A stretch of DNA of 14,915 bases. Origin: Granulosicoccaceae bacterium. GTDB taxonomy: Bacteria; Pseudomonadota; Gammaproteobacteria; DAOVJZ01. Under the pieces are notes generated by a model. That model worked only from the letters and a program-made list of their open reading frames with translations. It was not told where the DNA came from and searched no databases. The translations under genes and the position numbers were made by a program. Positions 6,956 through 13,102 of this stretch are shown one piece after another. The DNA lies in the NCBI GenBank assembly GCA_030632035.1, contig DAOVJZ010000012.1:1-14915 (forward strand), written 5' to 3'. Numbering within the stretch: the stretch's first letter is position 1; each line of letters opens with the position of its first letter.

Positions 6956-7870
6956 TTAAGGGGTACCAGTACCCTTGATGCGATCATAATAACGCGCCCG
7001 ATATAATAAACGATTCGCACTGCTCTCGCTTTCAAATGCAGAGCGTTTGTGCAAAACATTATTACAAATCAATCCTTCGCCTGCGCCCAGCTTGTAATTA
7101 AAAATGTAGTCATTACCGTTTTCCAGCAAATCACTCAAAAACGCTACTGCCTTGCGGGTAGTCTTATCATCTTTCCAGATAATACTGCGTGTACGTGCCG
7201 TATACCTCATATGGAGACTGCCATCTTCAGAATCAACCGAAAAGACCGGACCAGTCACGGCTTTTCTATCTTCTTCAGTGGCTTCCTCATTGGCGGGAAT
7301 AGTCATCGCATCCGGTGCCATCAGTGCCTTGATATAGTCGGAATTTTCATCGCGAAGCAGTAAATAGGCCATTTCGTGATCCATCAGCCCATTTTCACCT
7401 CCATCCGGCGCTGGTATCACACAATGCAGGATAATGGAGCGAATCTGCTTTTCGGTTGTATTGTAATAGCCATCGGTATGCCACAGCAGACGTCTGTTGG
7501 AATAAGGGATGTAACCACGCAGGGATTTTCCGGAAACTACTTGTAATGAAGTGATACCGTCATCATCGGCCAGCATATTGGGGTCAAGGTGCTCCAATCC
7601 AAAGGCATGCCCTAATGTACGTGGAATCTCCTTGTCTGCTTTCCCTTCCAGAGCTGTCCTATATATAGTCATGTTCGCTTTACGACATAAGCTCAGGATA
7701 TTCTGGTGCTCCTGAGCCGTGAGTTGAGCCGGATCAGCAACAGAAACCAGTAAATCCGCTGGCTCTGATGGATAGGCCTCACATTTGCGCTCACGCCATG
7801 CTTGATAGCCTTTTTCATTATCTAAATGAAAAGGACTATCAGAGTGTGGTGGCTCAAATCTTATTTGCAT
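6956..7870 (-). CDS. TauD/TfdA-family Fe(II)/2-oxoglutarate-dependent dioxygenase
   Basis: About 304 residues, the usual size for TauD/TfdA enzymes, which couple 2-oxoglutarate decarboxylation to oxidation of a small organic substrate. Counting from the GTG at 7873, the iron triad is visible as WHTDG (H132, D134) and NNVLHKRSAF (H275), with the 2-oxoglutarate-binding Arg in RLLYRARYYDRI (R288 or R292). SLRGYIPYSNRRLLWHTDGYYN and VIPAPDGGENGLMDHEMAY are the usual active-site strands. It is not a close TauD match over its length, so taurine should not be assumed as substrate. The start is either GTG 7873 or the adjacent ATG 7870; neither has a strong Shine-Dalgarno, and I chose ATG. It is the first gene of the minus-strand cluster diverging from dsrA, and an O2-using enzyme there is notable. 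Confidence 0.85.
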   Translation of the reverse strand: MQIRFEPPHSDSPFHLDNEKGYQAWRERKCEAYPSEPADLLVSVADPAQLTAQEHQNILSLCRKANMTIYRTALEGKADKEIPRTLGHAFGLEHLDPNMLADDDGITSLQVVSGKSLRGYIPYSNRRLLWHTDGYYNTTEKQIRSIILHCVIPAPDGGENGLMDHEMAYLLLRDENSDYIKALMAPDAMTIPANEEATEEDRKAVTGPVFSVDSEDGSLHMRYTARTRSIIWKDDKTTRKAVAFLSDLLENGNDYIFNYKLGAGEGLICNNVLHKRSAFESESSANRLLYRARYYDRIKGTGTP

Positions 7871-7912
7871 CACTTTCTGAACGCCAAATATTTTAATAAA
7901 TTCAATTGATTA

Positions 7913-7930
7913 AGCATTAAAGTTAATGCT
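7913..7930. promoter_or_regulatory. Palindrome near the dioxygenase start
   Basis: AGCATTAA and TTAATGCT are perfect 8-base complements separated by AG (18 bases in all). The site lies about 43 bases upstream of the dioxygenase start, where a repressor operator or promoter-overlapping site would sit. Confidence 0.45.
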
Positions 7931-8004
7931 ATTAATATATTTTCTATTCCTGAATATTTTACTCGGGATTTATCGTCTCGTCTATTGTTACAGTACAGCG
8001 TATG

Positions 8005-8030
8005 AATCTCCATGATAATCATCAGAGATT
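8005..8030. promoter_or_regulatory. Two-part palindrome upstream of dsrA, candidate operator with a Fur-box-like centre
   Basis: The inner palindrome ATGAT-A-ATCAT (8012-8022) is nested in outer arms AATCTC (8005-8010) and GAGATT (8025-8030), with one base of asymmetry. The inner 11 bases equal the centre of the classical Fur box, but the flanks match poorly. It is centred about 45 bases upstream of the TATAAT box at 8060, a position typical for an activator. Confidence 0.5.
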
Positions 8031-8059
8031 TAGTGCGTGCAATACCCTCTCAATTTACC

Positions 8060-8065
8060 TATAAT
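8060..8065 (+). promoter_or_regulatory. Candidate -10 box for the dsr operon
   Basis: A perfect TATAAT with no good TTGACA at 16-18 bases upstream. This fits an activator-dependent promoter using the palindrome at 8005-8030. It would give a leader of about 225 bases before dsrA. Confidence 0.4.
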
Positions 8066-8137
8066 TCTGCGCCGTTGCATGTGATCGATGTAATTGCTTG
8101 TAGAATCAAAGGGTTAATATTTATCAGCACATTCTTA

Positions 8138-8153
8138 TATCCCTTTTGGGATA
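8138..8153. promoter_or_regulatory. Palindrome/hairpin in the dsrA leader
   Basis: TATCCC-TTTT-GGGATA is a perfect 6-base inverted repeat with a four-base loop. If transcription starts near 8072, it forms a hairpin in the leader. A second short hairpin, CCCCA (8221-8225) with TGGGG (8235-8239), lies nearer the start codon. The rest of the 7874-8297 gap shows no gene. Confidence 0.4.
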
Positions 8154-8297
8154 GATGAAGGGTATACAAAACACCCCCAAAGAAGAATTCCTAAGCGGCG
8201 TACATACTTACTAAAATTCGCCCCAGTATTTTAATGGGGTGCCTTGTGCGCCAGACATAATTTTAATAACGAATTGAACCACAGGAGGTAGTTGCTA

Positions 8298-9617
8298 ATG
8301 AGCGCAACAGACAAACCAAAGAATCCTGAGAAGCATTGTACTTATCTCCCCTCAGAGAAAAAGTCTTCCAAGCCTTTCCACGCAACTCCTAACCTGGATG
8401 AGCTGGAAAAAGGTCCATGGCCAAGCTTTGTTACAGGTTTAAAACGCCTGGCAATGAACGACAAGTTTGGCAACATGATGGTTGACCTTCTGGGACAGTT
8501 GGAGCATTCCTACAATACGCGTCTTGGCTACTGGAAAGGCGGTACCGTTTCAGTATTTGGTTATGGCGGCGGTATTATCCCTCGCTTTACAGAATTAATG
8601 GATAAAAGTGGCGAACCTATGTTCCCTGAGTCCAGAGAATTCCACACCATTCGTGTGCAGCCACCTGCTGGTAATCACTATACTACCAAGATGTTGCGCC
8701 AACTTTCCGATTCATGGGAAAAGCATGGTTCTGGTCTGATCGCATTCCACGGGCAAACTGGCAACATTATGTTTATCGGTACTACTACTGATAACGTGCA
8801 AACTTTCTTTGACGAAGTCAACGGCTATGGCTGGGACCTTGGTGGTGCCGGACCCTGTGTACGTACTGGTATGTCTTGTATCGGTGCTGCTCGTTGTGAA
8901 CAGTCAAACTGTGACGAGCAACGAATTCATCGTCTGCTTGTTAATAACTTCATGGACGACATGCATCGCCCTGCTCTTCCATACAAGTTCAAGTTCAAGG
9001 TTTCTGGTTGTCCAAATGATTGCATGAACTCAATCCAGCGTGCTGACATGGCGATAATTGGCACATGGCGTGATGACATGAAGGTTGATCAGGCAGAAGT
9101 TAAAAATTACGTTGCAGACAAGGGTCGCAAGTACATCGTAGATAATGTTGTAAGTCGTTGTCCTACTAAAGCCCTTTCTCTGAATGATGACGACACACTG
9201 GCAGTTGATAATCGCAACTGTGTACGCTGCATGCATTGTATCAATGTTATGACCAAGGCATTGAGTCCTGGTGATGACAAGGGTGTAACTATCCTGTTGG
9301 GTGGTAAACGTACTCTGAAGATTGGTGACACCATGGGTACCGTACTTATTCCATTCAAGAAACTGGAAACTGACGATGACTATGAAGAGCTGAAAGAGCT
9401 TGCTGAAACCATTATCGACTTCTGGGCAGAAAATGCGCTTGAGCACGAACGTACTGGTGAAACAATTGAGCGTATTGGCCTCGTTAACTTCCTTGAAGGT
9501 ATCGGTGTTGAACCAGATCCAAACATGATTAGCAGTGCACGTCAGAGTTCTTATGTCCGTATGGACGACTGGGATGCTGAAGCCGAAAAGTGGAAATCAC
9601 GCAAGGCTGCAAGCTAA
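8298..9617 (+). CDS. dsrA: Dissimilatory sulfite reductase (reverse-acting), alpha subunit
   Basis: The 439-residue alpha subunit of the cytoplasmic DsrAB siroheme enzyme, which in sulfur oxidisers oxidises DsrC-bound sulfur to sulfite. The siroheme-[4Fe-4S] ligands are CIGAARC (C194, C200) and SGCPNDC (C238, C242). An inserted ferredoxin domain carries C288 (RCPTKAL) and C308, C311, C314 (CVRCMHC). AGGAGG at 8283-8288 lies nine bases before ATG 8298. The in-frame TTG at 8292 is too close to it to be the start. It is the first gene of the dsr run and is followed by an 83-base gap with a hairpin before dsrB. The oxidative type is inferred from dsrEFH and dsrL downstream. Confidence 0.98.
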   Translation: MSATDKPKNPEKHCTYLPSEKKSSKPFHATPNLDELEKGPWPSFVTGLKRLAMNDKFGNMMVDLLGQLEHSYNTRLGYWKGGTVSVFGYGGGIIPRFTELMDKSGEPMFPESREFHTIRVQPPAGNHYTTKMLRQLSDSWEKHGSGLIAFHGQTGNIMFIGTTTDNVQTFFDEVNGYGWDLGGAGPCVRTGMSCIGAARCEQSNCDEQRIHRLLVNNFMDDMHRPALPYKFKFKVSGCPNDCMNSIQRADMAIIGTWRDDMKVDQAEVKNYVADKGRKYIVDNVVSRCPTKALSLNDDDTLAVDNRNCVRCMHCINVMTKALSPGDDKGVTILLGGKRTLKIGDTMGTVLIPFKKLETDDDYEELKELAETIIDFWAENALEHERTGETIERIGLVNFLEGIGVEPDPNMISSARQSSYVRMDDWDAEAEKWKSRKAAS

Positions 9618-9635
9618 TTAACTATTAATGAATGG

Positions 9636-9660
9636 GTGGTCTGTCTTTATTGCAGGCCAC
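9636..9660 (+). other. Intercistronic hairpin dsrA/dsrB
   Basis: GTGGTCTG (9636-9643) pairs with CAGGCCAC (9653-9660), including one G-U, around a 9-base loop; further A-T pairs flank it. No T-run follows, so it looks like an mRNA stability or processing element, not a terminator. Confidence 0.5.
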
Positions 9661-9700
9661 TATTTAAAAAGATTACAAACGTATAATTTGGGAGGCAACA

Positions 9701-10774
9701 ATGGCAGAAACTCCTCGTCATCCTATCGAGACTGGTTTACCAGATGCATTTCAGTATATGCATCCCGTATTCCTGAATAACTATGGTGCATGGTCATATC
9801 ATGAGCGTTTATGTCCTGGCGTCATTCTTCACGTTGCAAAAAGTGGAGATAAAGTATGGACAGTTCGTTTTGGTACTCAGCGTCAGTTAGGTCCATATGA
9901 AATCAATCTTCTGTGTGATATTGCAGATGAATTTGGCGAAGGTCACGTTCACTTCACTATCCGCAGTAACATGGAAATTATGGTTACTGATGAAGCAAAG
10001 GTTGAACCTCTGGTTCAAGCTATTGAAGGAGCAGGCTACCCTGTTGGTGGTACCGGTCCTTCTGTAACCATGATCTCTCATACACAGGGCTGGTTGCATT
10101 GTGATATTCCTGGTACAGATGCATCGGGTGTTGTTAAGGCGCTGATGGACGAACTATATGAAGAGTACGTCTCTGAACAAATGCCTAACCGCGTTCATAT
10201 CACAACTTCTTGCTGTCAGATTAACTGTGGCGGCCAGGGTGATATTGCAATTAATATTCAACACACCAAGCCACCAAAAATCAATCATGATTTGGTGGCG
10301 AACGCGTGTGAACGTCCTACAGTTGTTGCTCGTTGTCCAGTTGCTGCGATTCGTCCTGCAATGGTTAACGGCAAACCTTCTCTTGAAGTTGATGAGAAGA
10401 AATGTATTTGCTGTGGCGCCTGTTTCCCTCCATGTCCTCCAATGCAGATTAATGATTCTGAACACACCAAGCTGGCTATCTGGATTGGTGGTAAACATTC
10501 AAATGCACGTAGCAAACCTATGTTCCATAAACTCGTGGCAGCAGGCATTCCTAATAATGCACCTCGCTGGCCTGAAGTTGCTGAAATCGTCAAAAACATT
10601 CTTGCTGTATATAAAGAAGATGCACAGGATTGGGAACGTATCGGTGATTGGGTAGAACGTATCGGTTGGCCACGTTTCTTTGAACTAACTGATCTGCCAT
10701 TCACGAAGTACCACATTGATAACTGGCGTGGCGCTCGTAACAGTCTGAATGCTTCAGCACATATCCGTTTCTAG
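9701..10774 (+). CDS. dsrB: Dissimilatory sulfite reductase (reverse-acting), beta subunit
   Basis: The 357-residue beta subunit of DsrAB. The sulfite-reductase half carries RSNMEIMV, GWLHCDIPGTD (C134) and TTSCCQINCGGQGD (C171/C172, C176) around the second siroheme and its cluster. The ferredoxin domain has RCPVAAI (C212) and CICCGACFPPCPP (C235, C238, C241, C245). ATG 9701 is preceded by GGAGG at 9691-9695, a strong site that allows high expression matching dsrA. The last ten codons and the stop lie within a large hairpin (see 10745-10792). DsrB provides part of the active site for DsrA and the docking cleft for the DsrC C-terminal arm; that is family knowledge. Confidence 0.98.
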   Translation: MAETPRHPIETGLPDAFQYMHPVFLNNYGAWSYHERLCPGVILHVAKSGDKVWTVRFGTQRQLGPYEINLLCDIADEFGEGHVHFTIRSNMEIMVTDEAKVEPLVQAIEGAGYPVGGTGPSVTMISHTQGWLHCDIPGTDASGVVKALMDELYEEYVSEQMPNRVHITTSCCQINCGGQGDIAINIQHTKPPKINHDLVANACERPTVVARCPVAAIRPAMVNGKPSLEVDEKKCICCGACFPPCPPMQINDSEHTKLAIWIGGKHSNARSKPMFHKLVAAGIPNNAPRWPEVAEIVKNILAVYKEDAQDWERIGDWVERIGWPRFFELTDLPFTKYHIDNWRGARNSLNASAHIRF

Positions 10775-10792
10775 GATTTGTGCTGCATTCAG
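10745..10792 (+). terminator. Large hairpin across the dsrB stop codon, possible attenuator
   Basis: The 5' arm, CTGAATG (10745-10751) then CAGCACA (10755-10761) and ATCC (10763-10766), pairs with GGAT (10774-10777), TGTGCTG (10779-10785) and CATTCAG (10786-10792). That gives 18 pairs with one 3-base bulge and one T-T mismatch, and a 7-base loop. It is followed by CTTTT. The dsrB TAG (10772-10774) is in the loop. It may terminate partially or protect the dsrAB mRNA 3' end. Confidence 0.55.
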
Positions 10793-10821
10793 CTTTTAAA
10801 CAACATACTAGGGGATAGTAT

Positions 10822-11214
10822 ATGAAGTTCGGTATTATGGTAAGCGAAGGTCCGTACACGCATCAGGCGGCGGATACTGCATACAATTTTATTGCAGCTG
10901 CCCTGGAAAAAGGCCACGAGATCTATCGTGTCTTTTTCTACCATGATGGTGTCAACAACGGTACGCGTCTGACCACTCCACCACAGGACGATCGCAATAT
11001 CGTCAAGCGCTGGAGTGAGCTGGCAGAAAAACACGAGATTGATCTTGTGCTTTGTGTGGCTGCCGCTCAACGTCGTGGCATTGCAGATGCTGACGAATCC
11101 AAACGTAATGGCAAAGATGCAGACAATATGGCTCCAGGTTTCCGTATTTCAGGACTGGGACAATTGCTTGAAGCAAGTATTCAGGCTGATCGCATGGTCG
11201 TGTTTGGTGATTAA
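10822..11214 (+). CDS. dsrE: Sulfur carrier/transferase subunit DsrE
   Basis: The 130-residue subunit of the cytoplasmic DsrE2F2H2 complex, which passes persulfide sulfur to DsrC. The family sequence is unmistakable: MKFGIMVSEGPYTHQAADTAYNF, the YRVFFYHDGVNNGT strand, LVLCVAAAQRRGI with the active Cys at residue 78 (the same number as in the Allochromatium protein), and GLGQLLEASIQADRMVVFGD at the end. The start is ATG 10822, with AGGGGA six bases upstream. It follows the large dsrB hairpin and begins the dsrEFH triplet. The presence of DsrEFH marks the oxidative pathway. Confidence 0.97.
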   Translation: MKFGIMVSEGPYTHQAADTAYNFIAAALEKGHEIYRVFFYHDGVNNGTRLTTPPQDDRNIVKRWSELAEKHEIDLVLCVAAAQRRGIADADESKRNGKDADNMAPGFRISGLGQLLEASIQADRMVVFGD

Positions 11215-11234
11215 TTGATACGGGAGACATACTG

Positions 11235-11612
11235 ATGGAAGAAACAGCAGGCGAAATCAAAAAGATTATGTATGTAAACCGTAAAGCACCTTACGGTACT
11301 ATATACGCACTTGAAGCACTTGAAGTTGTGCTAATCGGTGCAGCATTCGAGCAAGATGTAATGATGATATTTATGGATGATGGTGTTTTTCAATTAAAGA
11401 AAGAGCAGGATACCAAGGCTCTTGGTGTGAAAAACTTTTCTCCAACATATCGTGCTCTTGAAATGTACGATGTAGAAAAGATTTATGTTGAAAAGGAATC
11501 CATGGAAGTGCGCGGACTTACAGTGGATGATTTAATTATTCCTGTTGAAGTCAAGAGTAATGAAGAAGTCACCAAGATGATGGGTGAAGCGGACGTGCTT
11601 CTTAATTTCTAG
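11235..11612 (+). CDS. dsrF: DsrEFH complex subunit DsrF
   Basis: The 125-residue DsrE-like-fold subunit of the DsrEFH sulfur-transfer complex. Family features are IKKIMYVNRKAPYGTIYALEALEVVLIGAAFEQDV, FMDDGVFQLKK, ALGVKNFSPTYRALEMYDVEKIYVE and RGLTVDDL. It has no cysteine, so it is structural in the complex, which gets its active cysteine from DsrE. The start is ATG 11235, with GGGAG eight bases before it. The gene lies 20 bases after dsrE and 12 bases before the dsrH start, so the three are surely co-transcribed. Confidence 0.96.
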   Translation: MEETAGEIKKIMYVNRKAPYGTIYALEALEVVLIGAAFEQDVMMIFMDDGVFQLKKEQDTKALGVKNFSPTYRALEMYDVEKIYVEKESMEVRGLTVDDLIIPVEVKSNEEVTKMMGEADVLLNF

Positions 11613-11624
11613 GAGATAGTGAAT

Positions 11625-11924
11625 ATGTTACATACAGTAAATAAATCACCTTTTGACAGACACTCCCTGGAGCGTTGCTTGCGCACCTGTGCGAGCGGTA
11701 ATGCAATCCTGCTCATTGAAGATGGGGTTTATGGTGGAATCAAGGGTTCTATTATCGAAGACAAAGTGAAGGATGCGATGAAAGACGTGAAAATTTACGC
11801 GCTTGAAGCGGATGTTAATTCACGTGGCATCAAAAACCACATAATGGATGGTATACAGTTAGTGGACTACAGCGGCTTTGTTGATCTAACTACAGAGTAC
11901 GACAAAGTACAGTCCTGGCTTTAA
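11625..11924 (+). CDS. dsrH: DsrEFH complex subunit DsrH (TusB-like)
   Basis: A 99-residue small subunit of the DsrEFH complex, homologous to TusB. MLHTVNKSPFDRHSLERCL, AILLIEDGVYG and VDYSGFVDLTTEYDKVQSWL are near-invariant family segments. The conserved Cys in LERCL is residue 18 from ATG 11625. AGGAGA at 11611-11616 favours ATG 11625. An upstream GTG at 11619 would add two residues and bring the Cys to position 20, as I recall for Allochromatium DsrH, but it sits only two bases from the Shine-Dalgarno. The stop is TAA at 11922-11924, and a 36-base AT-rich gap leads to dsrC. Confidence 0.95.
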   Translation: MLHTVNKSPFDRHSLERCLRTCASGNAILLIEDGVYGGIKGSIIEDKVKDAMKDVKIYALEADVNSRGIKNHIMDGIQLVDYSGFVDLTTEYDKVQSWL

Positions 11925-11960
11925 TTAAATAAATTATTTTTTGAATGAGGAGAGCTGAAC

Positions 11961-12296
11961 ATGGCGAGCATTGAAGTAGGCGGTAAGAGCATTGAAGTAG
12001 ATGAAGAAGGTTATCTGGAAAATCGTGCAGATTGGACAATGGAAATTGGTGAAGCAATGGCCAAGATCGATGACTGTGAACTGAGTTCCAATCACATGGA
12101 AGTAATCAACTTCCTGCGTGAATACTATGAAGAATACCAAATCGCTCCTGCGGTTCGAGTTCTGACTAAAGCGATTGGCAAAAAACTGGGTCCAGACAAA
12201 GGTAACAGCAAGTACTTGTACGAACTGTTCCCATATGGCCCTGCGAAGCAAGCTTGTAAATACGCTGGTCTTCCAAAGCCAACAGGTTGCGTATAA
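11961..12296 (+). CDS. dsrC: DsrC sulfur carrier, substrate protein of DsrAB
   Basis: The 111-residue genuine DsrC. The C-terminal arm reads LFPYGPAKQACKYAGLPKPTGCV, with both redox cysteines: C99 (CysB) and the penultimate C110 (CysA), 11 residues apart. It carries sulfur between DsrEFH, DsrAB and the membrane complex as persulfide/trisulfide. VDEEGYLENRADWTMEIGEAMA and SNHMEVINFLREYYEEYQIAPAVRVLTKAIG are the family core. The start is ATG 11961, preceded by GAGGAGAG. It is followed by a GC-rich hairpin that could let it be made at a level different from dsrM onward. Its cysteine-less paralogue is encoded at 4802-5140. Confidence 0.98.
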   Translation: MASIEVGGKSIEVDEEGYLENRADWTMEIGEAMAKIDDCELSSNHMEVINFLREYYEEYQIAPAVRVLTKAIGKKLGPDKGNSKYLYELFPYGPAKQACKYAGLPKPTGCV

Positions 12297-12314
12297 TCAC
12301 AGCCTTTTGAATCT

Positions 12315-12330
12315 GGGGGCGTAAGCCCCC
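12315..12330 (+). terminator. GC hairpin with GTAA tetraloop after dsrC
   Basis: GGGGGC-GTAA-GCCCCC forms a very stable 6-base stem closed by a GNRA loop. It is followed by TATTCTAATT, which is T-rich but not a clean run. It lies 19 bases after the dsrC stop and 30 before dsrM. A partial terminator or 3' stabiliser of abundant dsrC mRNA is likely. Confidence 0.5.
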
Positions 12331-12360
12331 TATTCTAATTCGCTCGGAGAATGTGACCAC

Positions 12361-13092
12361 ATGTCATTGGTAACAACCATATATACAGCTTTATTTTATT
12401 TTGCGACTGCAATCCTGCTCGTTGGTGTTGCGCGTAAAATATATATATACGCCTCTACCCCGGCACCTTTAAAAATTCCTACAACACCTGCACCAACCAC
12501 TCGGTCAGGCGTTGTTTACAGAATGCTGAAAGAAGTCATTCTGTTTGAAAGCCTGTTCAAGTCGAACAAATGGATATGGCTATTTGGCTGGACATTCCAC
12601 ATGGCTATGTGGGCAGTTCTGGCACGTCACCTGCGTTACTTTATGGAGCCGGTGGCAGGACTTATTACTTTGATTCAACCGATTGGTATATATGCTGGTT
12701 TTGGTATGTTGCTTGGTCTTGGCGGCCTGTTTGCCCGCAGGATTTTTGTTGAACGAATTCGTTATATTTCAGCTCCATCTGATTATCTGATGTTGCTTTT
12801 GATTATTGGTATTGCCGCTACCGGACTTTTGATGAAATTCGTAGAACATACAGACGTGATTGCTGTTAAAGCATTTACGCTTGGTCTGGTTTATTTCGAT
12901 ATTCAACCTATGCCTGAAGATCCTATTCTTATGGTTCACTTGGCATCAGTTGCATTTCTAATGATTATTTTCCCAATCAGTAAGTTGCTCCATGCGCCCG
13001 GGGTGTTCTTTAGCCCTACTCGCAATCAGGCAGACAATCCACGCGAACAGCGTCATTTGTCTCCGTGGGCAGCTGAACTGGAAAAGAACTAA
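12361..13092 (+). CDS. dsrM: DsrM, membrane b-type cytochrome subunit of DsrMKJOP
   Basis: A 243-residue integral membrane protein of the NarI-like family that carries haem b and exchanges electrons with the quinone pool for DsrK. About five membrane segments are visible (roughly 5-24, 72-94, 104-126, 142-160, 187-207). Candidate haem-ligand His residues in or beside them are H80 (WTFHMAMW), H90 (ARHLRY), H193 (MVHLAS) and H211 (LLHAPG); H163 is at a segment end. It ends in a soluble tail, HLSPWAAELEKN. The start is ATG 12361, with GGAGA 10 bases before it. Its stop overlaps the Shine-Dalgarno of dsrK, indicating coupled expression. Confidence 0.96.
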   Translation: MSLVTTIYTALFYFATAILLVGVARKIYIYASTPAPLKIPTTPAPTTRSGVVYRMLKEVILFESLFKSNKWIWLFGWTFHMAMWAVLARHLRYFMEPVAGLITLIQPIGIYAGFGMLLGLGGLFARRIFVERIRYISAPSDYLMLLLIIGIAATGLLMKFVEHTDVIAVKAFTLGLVYFDIQPMPEDPILMVHLASVAFLMIIFPISKLLHAPGVFFSPTRNQADNPREQRHLSPWAAELEKN

Positions 13093-13102
13093 GGAGCTCA
13101 TA

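Noticed and set aside
7049..7363. Plus-strand frames within the dioxygenase gene
   Set aside because: Shadows opposite conserved active-site codons.
8002..8064. Twenty-codon leader peptide upstream of dsrA
   Set aside because: No ribosome site, and it overlaps the palindrome and the -10 box, so it would lie upstream of the likely transcript.
8292..8297. TTG start of dsrA two codons upstream
   Set aside because: It is only three bases from AGGAGG; ATG 8298 has ideal spacing.
3894..8297. CRISPR array accompanying the Cas6-like gene
   Set aside because: No regularly spaced direct repeats were seen; all of this stretch is coding or short non-repetitive gaps.
9030..9446. Antisense frames inside dsrA and dsrB
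   Set aside because: They are shadows of strongly conserved coding sequence with no ribosome site or recognisable protein.
12992..13102. Upstream extension of dsrK to an ATG at 12992
   Set aside because: It overlaps the end of dsrM by 101 bases, adds residues unlike DsrK, and a strong AAGGAG sits exactly before GTG 13103.
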